Translations under genes and position numbers: made by a program | The notes under the pieces: generated by a model | Database searches by the model: none | The model's input: the letters and a program-made list of their open reading frames with translations, nothing else | What the model was told of the DNA's origin: nothing | Shown: piece after piece, positions 23,998-31,387 of the stretch | Position numbering within the stretch: the stretch's first letter is position 1 | How the letters are laid out: each line of letters starts with the position of its first letter | Origin: Candidatus Neoruminococcus faecicola | Lineage (GTDB): Bacteria > Bacillota > Clostridia > Oscillospirales > Ruminococcaceae | Reading direction: 5' to 3' | DNA: 39,323 nt | Assembly (NCBI GenBank): GCA_904398325.1 | Contig: CAJFPC010000054.1 | Location: forward strand, 1 to 39,323

Positions 23998-25065
23998 ATG
24001 GCCGAAATCAGCCTTTGCATGATCGTGCGGGACGAAGAGGATGTGCTGCGCCGCTGTCTGGAAAGCGCCGCCCCGCTGGTGGATGAAATCATCATTGCCG
24101 ACACCGGCTCAAAGGATAAAACCTGCGAGATCGCCCGGGAATTTACAGACCAGGTTTATCATTTTGACTGGTGCGACGATTTTGCCGCGGCGCGGAATTT
24201 TGCTTTTTCCAAGGCCAGCAAGCCTTTTTGCATGTGGCTGGATGCGGATGACGTGATCCTGCCGGAGGATCAGCAGAAATTCCTTGCCCGCAAAGGGGAG
24301 CTGGAGCAAGCCGACGTGGTGATGATGCCCTATCATACCGGCTTTGACGAAGCAGGAAGGGTGGTCTACACCTTTGACCGGGAGCGCATTGTGCGCAGCA
24401 GCCCCCAGTACCGCTGGCAGGGCCGCATCCATGAGGTGATCGTGCCGGCCGGCCGGATCGTGCTGTGGGAGGCGGCGGTCACCCATAAAAAGCTGCGGGT
24501 CCATGACCCGGACCGCAATTTGAGGATTTTTGAGGCCATGCGCTCCGCGGGGGAGGAGTTTTCCGCCCGGGATCAGTATTATTACGGCCGGGAGCTGATG
24601 TTCCACCACCGCATCGAAGAGGCAAAGCAGGTGCTGGAGGCGTTTCTTTCCCGCCCGGAGGGCTGGGTGGAAAACAAAATCTCCGCCTGCCAGGATCTGG
24701 CCCGCTGCCACCGGGAGGCGGGTGAGCCCGGCCTGGCCATGCAGGCGGTTTGCCGCGCGTTTCTTTACGATATTCCGCGTCCGGTCGGGTGCTGCCAGCT
24801 GGGGGATTATTTCCGCGAGCGCGGGCAGTATGAAAATGCCATCTTCTGGTATCATCTGGCGCTGTCGATGAAGGTGAAGGCCCGCGGCTCCTTTGAGCAG
24901 CCGGATTATGAAGGCTATATTCCTTATCTGCAGCTTTGCGTCTGCTATGACCGCCTGGGCCGGCATGAAACCGCCCGCCGCTGCAACCGCCTGGCCTGGG
25001 AACTGAAGCCGGATTCGGAAATCTGTGCCGGCAACGAGGCGTATTTTCAGTCCATTCTGCCTTGA
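23998..25065 (+). CDS. Family 2 glycosyltransferase with TPR-like C-terminus
   Basis: This 355-aa protein has a GT-A domain at about 1-225. Landmarks are LCMIVRDEEDVLRRCLESA, DEIIIADTGSKDKT, the FDWCDDFAAARNFA segment, and the metal-binding DAD at about 82-84 in MWLDADDVI. The C-terminal part (about 190-350) is helix-rich with repeats resembling tetratricopeptide helices (QYENAIFWYHLALS, RLGRHETARRCNRLAWELKP). This layout is common in Firmicutes enzymes that glycosylate peptides or surface proteins, including SunS-type S-glycosyltransferases. The acceptor cannot be told. The ATG at 23998 follows a GGGAGGG ribosome site. It is not part of the histidine operon, since a terminator separates them. 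Confidence 0.88.
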   Translation: MAEISLCMIVRDEEDVLRRCLESAAPLVDEIIIADTGSKDKTCEIAREFTDQVYHFDWCDDFAAARNFAFSKASKPFCMWLDADDVILPEDQQKFLARKGELEQADVVMMPYHTGFDEAGRVVYTFDRERIVRSSPQYRWQGRIHEVIVPAGRIVLWEAAVTHKKLRVHDPDRNLRIFEAMRSAGEEFSARDQYYYGRELMFHHRIEEAKQVLEAFLSRPEGWVENKISACQDLARCHREAGEPGLAMQAVCRAFLYDIPRPVGCCQLGDYFRERGQYENAIFWYHLALSMKVKARGSFEQPDYEGYIPYLQLCVCYDRLGRHETARRCNRLAWELKPDSEICAGNEAYFQSILP

Positions 25066-25090
25066 GGCGGCGGGGATTCTCTGGTAAAAT
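25062..25090 (+). promoter_or_regulatory. Promoter of the gamma-carbonic-anhydrase-like gene
   Basis: TTGAGG (25062-25067), overlapping the glycosyltransferase stop codon, is followed by a 17-base spacer and TAAAAT (25085-25090). Confidence 0.6.
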
Positions 25091-25121
25091 AAAGGCAGAT
25101 GCCGAAAAAGGAGGATTTTGC

Positions 25122-25637
25122 ATGATGAAAAGCTGTGACGGCCATTTTCCCACGCAGGAGGAGGGCAGCTACCTGGCGGAACAGGCGGTGCTGGTCGGCC
25201 AGGTGGCCCTGGGGCAGGATGCCAGCGTCTGGTACGGCGCGGTGCTGCGGGGGGATAACGCCCCCATCCGGATCGGTGCGCGCAGCAATATTCAGGATAA
25301 CTGCGTCATCCATGTGGATCACGGCCTGCCCTGCACCGTGGGGCAGGATGTGACGGTGGGGCATGGCGCTATTCTGCATTCCTGCACCATCTGCGACCGG
25401 GTGATTGTGGGGATGGGCGCGATCCTGCTCAACGAATGTGAAATCGGGGAGGACTGCATCATCGGCGCCGGCGCCCTGGTGACCCAGCGCACAAAAATCC
25501 CGCCCCGCAGCCTGGTGTTGGGCAGCCCCGCCCGGGTGGTGCGCACCCTGCGGGAGGAGGAAGTGGCTTCGATCGCTGCCTCCGCTCAGGAATATCTCGC
25601 CCGCAAGGAGGATGCCCGCGCAGGCCGGGTGCGGTAG
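25122..25637 (+). CDS. Gamma-carbonic-anhydrase-like hexapeptide-repeat protein
   Basis: This 171-aa protein is a left-handed beta-helix of the YrdA/PaaY type. The hexapeptide repeats run from about 20 to 150. Three His that fit the zinc site of gamma-carbonic anhydrases are visible: about 64 (CVIHVDH), 81 (VGHGA) and 86 (AILHSC). The block SVWYGAVLRGDNAPIRIGARSNIQDN is typical of the group. The C-terminus is a short helix. AAGGAGG seven bases before the ATG at 25122 decides the start. Carbonic anhydrase or thioesterase-like activity are both reported in this family, and activity here is unproven. Confidence 0.88.
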   Translation: MMKSCDGHFPTQEEGSYLAEQAVLVGQVALGQDASVWYGAVLRGDNAPIRIGARSNIQDNCVIHVDHGLPCTVGQDVTVGHGAILHSCTICDRVIVGMGAILLNECEIGEDCIIGAGALVTQRTKIPPRSLVLGSPARVVRTLREEEVASIAASAQEYLARKEDARAGRVR

Positions 25638-25815
25638 CCAGGCGCGGTCAAGGGCCGCAGTTCTGCTCTGGCGGGGATGCATGCCCTTGCAGCAGCAAGG
25701 CCGTCGGCCATGCGGCACGGCGGGCGGTTTTCCCGCGGTGTCATTTATGGCGGCGCCGGCGGTTTTTCCTGCGGATGCTTTTTCTCTTTACTATAAAAAA
25801 GAGCGCAGCAGAACA
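25638..25815. other. GC-rich intergenic stretch with dyads
   Basis: No gene is supported. The stretch contains CCTTGC-AGCA-GCAAGG (25685-25700) and nearby short GC-rich dyads, without a T-run, so it is not a clear terminator. It ends at the purA promoter. Confidence 0.35.
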
Positions 25816-25844
25816 TTGACAAATGATAGCTGCTTTAGTATAAT
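25816..25844 (+). promoter_or_regulatory. Promoter of the purA-carA-glmS operon
   Basis: Consensus TTGACA (25816-25821), a 17-base spacer and consensus TATAAT (25839-25844) make this the strongest promoter in the window. Transcription would start near 25851, giving a leader of about 130 bases. Confidence 0.93.
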
Positions 25845-25863
25845 TAAATATTGGACAAAGGTG

Positions 25864-25917
25864 TTCATTAAAGGAGGAGTGGGTGAGTCCGGGTCTCTTT
25901 TAATGAATTTTTTTTTT
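25864..25917 (+). promoter_or_regulatory. Leader terminator (attenuator) of purA
   Basis: Arms 25864-25876 and 25895-25907 form a 13-bp stem with one G-T pair, an 18-base loop, and ten T (25908-25917). This intrinsic terminator lies between promoter and gene. The 5' arm and loop contain AAAGGAGG (25870-25877), and a GTG at 25883 opens a six-codon frame (V-S-P-G-L-F, stop 25901-25903) that reads through the loop and into the 3' arm. Translation of this mini-frame or binding of a factor could prevent hairpin formation (inference). A second tiny dyad AAAAAC/GTTTTT lies just downstream. No purine riboswitch core is visible. Confidence 0.7.
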
Positions 25918-25980
25918 GCAAAAACTTTCGTTTTTTGAGGACACAGCTTACATTTCAGAATTAGGAAAGGGGTTTTTCGT

Positions 25981-27252
25981 ATGCTGACAGCGATTGCTGG
26001 CGTAAACTGGGGCGACGAAGGCAAGGGCCGCATGGTGGATCTGCTTTCGCAGGATTATGATATGGTGGTGCGCTATCAGGGCGGCAACAATGCCGGGCAC
26101 ACGGTGGTCAACCATCTGGGCAAATTCATTCTCAACCTGCTGCCTTCCGGCATCCTGCGCCCGGAGGTGGTCAACGTCATGGGCAACGGCATGGTGGTGG
26201 ATCTGGAGCACCTCTGCGGTGAAATCGCCCGCCTGCGCGAGGGGGGCGTCGCCGTCTCGCCGGAAAACCTGAAGATCAGCGACCGGGCCATTATCTGCCT
26301 GCCCTATCATGTGATGCAGGACGGCCTGGAGGAGAACCGCCTGGGAGATGCCAAATACGGCTCCACCCGACGGGGCATCGCGCCGGTCTACGGTGATAAA
26401 TATTTAAAGAAGGGCCTGCGCATCGGCGACCTGCTGGATGAAGAGTACCTGAAAAAGCGCGCCGCCGAGGTGCTGGAGTGGAAAAACCTCACCCTCACCG
26501 GCGTATACGGCGCCGAGCCGATGAAATTCGAAGACATCTGGAATTGGCTTCAAACCTATGGCAGGCCCATCCGGGAGTATATCTGCGACACCGGCTATTT
26601 CTTAAATGAAGCGGCCGCCCAGGGCAAGCGGATTTTGTTTGAGGCGCAGCTGGGCGCATTGCGGGATATCGACTTCGGCATCTATCCCTTTACGTCCTCT
26701 TCTTCCACCATTGCCGCTTATGCGCCCATCGGTTCCGGCGTGCCCAACCTGCAGCTGGATCGGGTGGTCGGCATCATGAAGGCTTATTCCAGCTGTGTGG
26801 GTGAGGGACCCTTCACGGCGGAGCTTTTCGGGGAAGAGGCCGACCGCCTGCGGGAAGCGGGCGGCGAATACGGCGCCGCCACCGGCCGTCCCAGACGGGT
26901 GGGGCCTTTTGACGCGGTGGCCTCCCGCTATGGGGTGCGCATGCAGGGCGCCACGGAAATTGCCTTGACTAAAATGGACGTGCTTTCTTATCTGGATCAG
27001 ATCCCGGTCTGCGTCGCCTATGAGGTGGATGGCCAGCGCGTCACCGAGTTCCCCACCGGCGCCAGGCTCAACCGGGCCAAGCCGATCCTGGAATATGTGC
27101 CCGGTTGGCACTGCGACATCAGCGGCTGCCGCCGGCCGGAGGACCTGCCCCAGGCGGCGGCGGATTATGTGCGCTATCTGGAAAAACTCGTCGGCTGCCG
27201 CATCCGCTACCTGTCTGTCGGGCCGGAACGGGAGCAGTATCTGGAATGGTAA
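25981..27252 (+). CDS. purA: Adenylosuccinate synthetase
   Basis: PurA joins IMP and aspartate using GTP, the first committed step to AMP. The 423-aa protein starts with the GTP loop NWGDEGKGRMVDLL (usually GKGK; Arg here is conservative), then GGNNAGHTVV, YGSTRRGIAPVYGDK, FEAQLGALRDIDFG, and the C-terminal TGRPRRVGPFD segment. AGGAAAGGGG precedes the ATG. The first gene of a purA-carA-glmS operon, it is preceded by a possible attenuator. Aspartate and glutamine use links the three genes. Confidence 0.97.
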   Translation: MLTAIAGVNWGDEGKGRMVDLLSQDYDMVVRYQGGNNAGHTVVNHLGKFILNLLPSGILRPEVVNVMGNGMVVDLEHLCGEIARLREGGVAVSPENLKISDRAIICLPYHVMQDGLEENRLGDAKYGSTRRGIAPVYGDKYLKKGLRIGDLLDEEYLKKRAAEVLEWKNLTLTGVYGAEPMKFEDIWNWLQTYGRPIREYICDTGYFLNEAAAQGKRILFEAQLGALRDIDFGIYPFTSSSSTIAAYAPIGSGVPNLQLDRVVGIMKAYSSCVGEGPFTAELFGEEADRLREAGGEYGAATGRPRRVGPFDAVASRYGVRMQGATEIALTKMDVLSYLDQIPVCVAYEVDGQRVTEFPTGARLNRAKPILEYVPGWHCDISGCRRPEDLPQAAADYVRYLEKLVGCRIRYLSVGPEREQYLEW

Positions 27253-27275
27253 TCCTTCCCCGGAGGTGATGGAAG

Positions 27276-28358
27276 ATGCAGGAGAATAAAGTTTATCTGG
27301 TGCTGGCCAACGGCACGGTCATGGAGGGCACTGCCCTCGGCGCCCGCGGTGAAACGGTGGGGGAAATCGTCTTTACCACCGGTATGGTGGGCTATCTGGA
27401 GACTTTGACCGATCCCAGCTATTACGGGCAGATTGTGGTGCAGACCTTTCCGCTCATTGGCAATTACGGTGTGATCCCGGAGGATTTTGAGAGCAGCGAG
27501 CCCCATGTCAAGGGCTATATTGTGCGGGAGTGCTGTGAGCATCCCTCCAATTTCCGCTGTCAGGGCAAGCTGGATGACTTCCTCAGGGAAAAAGGCGTCA
27601 TCGGCATCCAGGGGCTGGATACCCGCGCCCTGACCCGGATGATCCGGGAGGAGGGCGTGATGAACGGGAAAATTTGTACCGACATCAGCCGCCTGGAGGA
27701 TATTTTAGCTGAGGTGCGCGCATATACCATTAAGGATGCCGTGGCCCACGTGACCACCGGCCAGGAGGAGGATATCCGGCCGGAGCATCCCAGATTTAAA
27801 GTGGCGCTGTGGGATTTTGGCGCCAAGGGCAACATCCAGCGCCGGCTTTGTGCCCGGGGCTGTGAGGTGGTGGTCTTCCCGGCGCAAAGCACCGCCCAGC
27901 AGATTCTGAATCTTCATCCGGATGGGATCATGCTTTCCAACGGGCCTGGCGACCCGGCGGAGAATACCGGCATTATCGCCCAGCTGGCGGAGCTCTGCCG
28001 GCAGGGAATCCCTACCTTCGGCATCTGCCTGGGGCATCAGCTGCTGGCGCTCTCACAGGGGGCCAGGACAGAAAAGCTCAAATACGGCCACCGCGGGGCC
28101 AACCAGCCGGTCCGGGAGCAAGCCACCGGCCGGGTCTTTATGACCAGCCAGAACCACGGCTATGCGGTGGTGGGAGAAAGCCTGCCCGAGGGCGCTTCGG
28201 TGAGCTTTATCAACGCCAACGACGGCACCTGCGAAGGGGTGCGCTACCGCTACATGCCCGCTTTTTCGGTGCAGTTCCATCCGGAGGCCGCTGCAGGCCC
28301 GCTGGATACCGACTATCTCTTCGATGATTTTATCCGCTTGATGCAGGCACGCCGCTGA
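27276..28358 (+). CDS. carA: Carbamoyl-phosphate synthase small (glutaminase) subunit
   Basis: CarA hydrolyses glutamine and passes ammonia to CarB to make carbamoyl phosphate for arginine and pyrimidines. The 360-aa protein has the N-terminal CarA domain (LVLANGTVMEGTALGA, TTGMVGYLETLTDPSYYGQI) and the class I amidotransferase domain. Nucleophile Cys about 251 lies in GICLGHQLLAL, and His 335/Glu 337 in FHPEAAAG. The large subunit gene is not next to it. Instead glmS follows 29 bases later, which is unusual. GGAGGTG precedes the ATG. Confidence 0.95.
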   Translation: MQENKVYLVLANGTVMEGTALGARGETVGEIVFTTGMVGYLETLTDPSYYGQIVVQTFPLIGNYGVIPEDFESSEPHVKGYIVRECCEHPSNFRCQGKLDDFLREKGVIGIQGLDTRALTRMIREEGVMNGKICTDISRLEDILAEVRAYTIKDAVAHVTTGQEEDIRPEHPRFKVALWDFGAKGNIQRRLCARGCEVVVFPAQSTAQQILNLHPDGIMLSNGPGDPAENTGIIAQLAELCRQGIPTFGICLGHQLLALSQGARTEKLKYGHRGANQPVREQATGRVFMTSQNHGYAVVGESLPEGASVSFINANDGTCEGVRYRYMPAFSVQFHPEAAAGPLDTDYLFDDFIRLMQARR

Positions 28359-28387
28359 GCGGAGCGACAGGAGGTTATGGCAGACTC

Positions 28388-30214
28388 ATGTGTGGGATTG
28401 TTGGATATGTTGGGAAGAAGGAATGCGCCCCCGTGCTGATTGCGGGCCTGACCGGCCTGGAATATCGCGGATATGATTCCGCGGGGATCGCCACTATTTT
28501 TGAGGACGCCTTCCAGGTGCGCAAGGCCAGCGGGCGCCTCTGCAATCTGGAGGAAGAGCTGCACAAGCATCCGGTTTCGGGGCATGTGGGCATTGGGCAC
28601 ACCCGCTGGGCGACCCACGGCAAGCCGTCGGTGGTCAACTGCCACCCCCACTGCGATCACAGCGGCCGGGTAGCGGTGGTGCACAATGGCATTATCGAGA
28701 ATTATCTGGAGCTTAAGGAGATGCTGATGCGCCAGGGCATCGTCTTCCGCACCGAGACGGATACCGAAGTAGTGGCTCAGCTGCTGGGCTACTATGACCA
28801 GGGGGATATGCTGGCCACGCTGCAGAAGGTGCTGCCCATGCTGCAGGGTTCTTTTGCGCTGGGCATCCTCAGCCTGCGCGAGCCGGAGAAAATCTTTGCG
28901 GTGCGTTTGGGCTGCCCGCTGATTGTGGGCAGCGCGGACGGGGCTTCTTATCTGGGCAGCGATGTCTCAGCCCTGCTGGAGTATACCCGCGATATGTTTA
29001 TTTTGGAGGATCTGGAGATCGCCGTTCTTCAGGAGAAAGGCATTGCTTTTTATCATCCAGACGGCACCCCGCTGGAAAAAAAGAGTCTTCACATCAGCTG
29101 GAGCGCTTCTGCCGCCCAAAAGGACGGTTTTGATCATTTCATGCTCAAGGAAATTTATGAGCAGCCGCAGGTGCTGCTTTCCACCCTGAAGCATTATGTG
29201 GAGGAGGAGACGTTTACCTTCCGTTGGGATACGCTGCCCTTCACCAAGGAGCAGGCCCTCAATCTGGAACGCATTACCATCGTCGCCTGCGGCACTGCTT
29301 ATCATGCCGGCATGATGGGCAAGGCCATGATCGAGCGCCTGGCCAGGATCAAGGTGGAGGCTGATATTGCCAGCGAATACCGCTATTCCGAGACGATGAG
29401 CGGCGAGGGGGAAACCCTGATTGCCGTCAGCCAGTCGGGGGAGACGGCGGATACCATCGCAGCTCTGCGCAAGGCCAAGGAGCGCGGCCACCGGGTGATC
29501 GCGCTGACCAATGTGATCGGCAGCAGCGTGGCGCGGGAATCCGACGCGGTCATGTACACCCTGGCCGGGCCGGAGATTGCCGTGGCTTCCACCAAGGCCT
29601 ACAGCACCCAGGTGCTGCTGTTTGCGGTGCTGGCGGTGGCATTGGCCCAGTTGCGGGGACAGATTACCGCGCAGGAAAGCGCGGATTATCTGCGGGAGCT
29701 GTTTTCCATCCCCGGAAAAGTGGACGCCATCCTGGATTGCCGGCCTCAGGTGGAAGCCTTTGCCCGGCAGCAGATCAGCTGCAAGGATATTTTTTTCATT
29801 GGGCGCCAGATGGATTATTACACCTCTCTGGAAGCGGCCCTCAAGCTCAAGGAGATCTCCTACCTGCACTCGGAGGCTTATGCCGCCGGAGAGCTGAAAC
29901 ACGGCACCATTGCCCTTATCGATGACAGCACCCTGGTGGTGGCCATTGCCACCCAGGAGAAAATCATTGAAAAGACCATGAGCAACGTGCAGGAGGTAGT
30001 GGCCCGCGGGGCGACCATCCTGTTGGTGACCTCCCATCCGGAGCTGGATGGCGCCGGCATTGCCGAGCGCTGGCTGGTGCCGCAGGGGCGGGATCTCTTT
30101 TTGCCCATGCTGACCATGGTGTATATGCAGCTGTTCGCCTATTATATGGCGCTGCAGAAGGGCTGCGATATCGATAAGCCGCGCAATCTGGCCAAAAGCG
30201 TCACGGTTGAATGA
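28388..30214 (+). CDS. glmS: Glutamine-fructose-6-phosphate aminotransferase
   Basis: GlmS makes glucosamine-6-phosphate, the entry to cell-wall amino sugars. The 608-aa protein begins MCGIVGYVG, whose Cys becomes the N-terminal nucleophile, and has HTRWATHGKPS and the glutaminase loop at about 75-100. Two SIS isomerase domains follow: VACGTAYHAGMMG and SQSGETADT near 300-360, SLEAALKLKEISYLHSEAYAAGELKHG near 480-510, and the C-terminal KSVTVE. The leader between carA and glmS is only 29 bases, so no glmS ribozyme is present. An AGGAGG site precedes the ATG. Confidence 0.97.
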   Translation: MCGIVGYVGKKECAPVLIAGLTGLEYRGYDSAGIATIFEDAFQVRKASGRLCNLEEELHKHPVSGHVGIGHTRWATHGKPSVVNCHPHCDHSGRVAVVHNGIIENYLELKEMLMRQGIVFRTETDTEVVAQLLGYYDQGDMLATLQKVLPMLQGSFALGILSLREPEKIFAVRLGCPLIVGSADGASYLGSDVSALLEYTRDMFILEDLEIAVLQEKGIAFYHPDGTPLEKKSLHISWSASAAQKDGFDHFMLKEIYEQPQVLLSTLKHYVEEETFTFRWDTLPFTKEQALNLERITIVACGTAYHAGMMGKAMIERLARIKVEADIASEYRYSETMSGEGETLIAVSQSGETADTIAALRKAKERGHRVIALTNVIGSSVARESDAVMYTLAGPEIAVASTKAYSTQVLLFAVLAVALAQLRGQITAQESADYLRELFSIPGKVDAILDCRPQVEAFARQQISCKDIFFIGRQMDYYTSLEAALKLKEISYLHSEAYAAGELKHGTIALIDDSTLVVAIATQEKIIEKTMSNVQEVVARGATILLVTSHPELDGAGIAERWLVPQGRDLFLPMLTMVYMQLFAYYMALQKGCDIDKPRNLAKSVTVE

Positions 30215-30240
30215 AAAGCTGAATAGCTTTACACAATTAA

Positions 30241-30283
30241 AAAGCATCCCCTAGCTGCCTAACCGGCCGGGGGATGCTTTTTT
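30241..30283 (+). terminator. Bidirectional terminator of purA-carA-glmS
   Basis: An 11-bp stem AAAGCATCCCC/GGGGATGCTTT (30241-30251, 30270-30280) with an 18-base loop is followed by TTT and preceded by AA. It also ends the minus-strand operon that arrives from the right. Confidence 0.88.
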
Positions 30284-30301
30284 CTATCATGTAAAGTTGA
30301 T

Positions 30302-30679
30302 TTACTTTTCAGTCTTGCCGTCAGACTTTTTCCACCGAACGGCGCCGAACACATATAAGAGCGGCAGGAGCAGCTGTGCCAGCATACCCAGCATTTCGCG
30401 GCTGCCTGCGGAAAAGAGCAGCACCAGATATAAGATCTGGTCAAAGGTGAGCAGGATGCCGGTATACAGGGCCAGCTGGGCCATATTCTGGTGAAAGCAT
30501 GCTTTGAGCCCCACCCAGCCTGCCAGCAGGGAGAGCAGCGCCGTGCACAGCGACAGCAGGAAGATCAGGGTCACCGCGCCCTCCAGCAGTTCCATTATGC
30601 AGCGGACGGTGGAAGCCACCCCCAGGATTAGCAGCAGCCAGCTGGCGGTTTTCAGCAATAGGTTGTCAGGATGGTTCAT
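30302..30679 (-). CDS. Small four-helix membrane protein
   Basis: This 125-aa protein is unrecognised. About four hydrophobic stretches are visible: LLLKTASWLLLILGVAST, AVTLIFLLSLCTALLSLLAG, ALYTGILLTFDQILYLVLLF and LGMLAQLLLPLLYVFGAV. The tail is Lys-rich and probably cytosolic. Its ATG overlaps the stop of the racemase-family gene by four bases (ATGA), so the two are translationally coupled. It is the last gene of the five-gene minus-strand operon. A role in the membrane side of the MoxR-vWA system is a guess. Confidence 0.7.
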   Translation of the reverse strand: MNHPDNLLLKTASWLLLILGVASTVRCIMELLEGAVTLIFLLSLCTALLSLLAGWVGLKACFHQNMAQLALYTGILLTFDQILYLVLLFSAGSREMLGMLAQLLLPLLYVFGAVRWKKSDGKTEK

Positions 30680-31371
30680 GTCGTTTCCTCCAGTGCCTTG
30701 TCCAGCGCCATTTGGCAGTGCAGCTGCAGCGTGGGCAGCAGAGGGATCTCGGTATCCTCCTGATGCACCAGCAGCGGCAGCTCGGTGCAGCCCAGGATCA
30801 CCCCGTCTGCCGGGTATTTGCCCAAGATGGCAAGGAATGCCTCCCGGTCCTCCTGGGTGATGATCTCCCGGGCCAGGCGGCCAAAGATGATGTCGTTGAT
30901 GATATCCTGATCCGAACTGTCCGGCGTGAAGACCGAAATGCCGTACTTCTCTCGCAGGGTATCAGGATAAAAGCGCCCCTGCATGGTGTAGCGGATGCCC
31001 GTCAGCAGCAGGGTTTTCATGCCGCGCCGCTGGGCAGCCTGGCCCACAGCATCCACAATGCTGCAGAGGGGGATGGGGCATTGTGCACTGACCTGGCGGT
31101 AGACCGAATGAGGGGAGTTGGCCGCCATCAGGGCGAAATCCGCCCCGGCCGCCGCCAGCGCCTGCAGCCCCTGCAGGATGTAGCGGATATAATCCTCGGT
31201 GCGGCCCTCGTTTTCCATATCGGTGAATTTTTGAAAATCCAGGGAATAGATGACGATTTCAGGATAGTAATAATCCTGGAACCGGTCGTAGTACAGCTGG
31301 GCGATGGTGCGGGCATACTCCAGTGTGGAGGCCAGGCTGATGCCGCCCAGGATGCCGATGCGCTTTTTCAT
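30676..31371 (-). CDS. Aspartate/glutamate racemase family protein
   Basis: This 231-aa protein starts KRIGILGGISLASTLEYA, typical of the Asp/Glu/hydantoin racemase family, and has the C-terminal Cys block LGCTELPLLV. At the first Cys position the family usually has C-N-T-x-H. Here it reads AANSPHS, so the first catalytic Cys is absent and the active site may be asymmetric, as described for one-cysteine racemases. Substrate is unknown. It starts 16 bases after the MoxR stop with AAGGAGGG before its ATG, so it is co-transcribed. That fits D-amino-acid or cell-wall metabolism, or a different role within the MoxR unit (inference). Confidence 0.82.
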   Translation of the reverse strand: MKKRIGILGGISLASTLEYARTIAQLYYDRFQDYYYPEIVIYSLDFQKFTDMENEGRTEDYIRYILQGLQALAAAGADFALMAANSPHSVYRQVSAQCPIPLCSIVDAVGQAAQRRGMKTLLLTGIRYTMQGRFYPDTLREKYGISVFTPDSSDQDIINDIIFGRLAREIITQEDREAFLAILGKYPADGVILGCTELPLLVHQEDTEIPLLPTLQLHCQMALDKALEETT

Positions 31372-31387
31372 GCAGGATCCCTCCTTG

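Noticed and set aside
25612..25938. 108-codon plus-strand frame between the gamma-carbonic-anhydrase-like gene and purA
   Set aside because: It crosses the purA promoter and attenuator and has low-complexity composition without a family.
25845..25980. Purine riboswitch before purA
   Set aside because: The three-way-junction core sequence is not visible. The leader instead has a simple terminator hairpin.
28359..28387. Possible glmS ribozyme
   Set aside because: The carA-glmS gap is only 29 bases, too short for the ribozyme.
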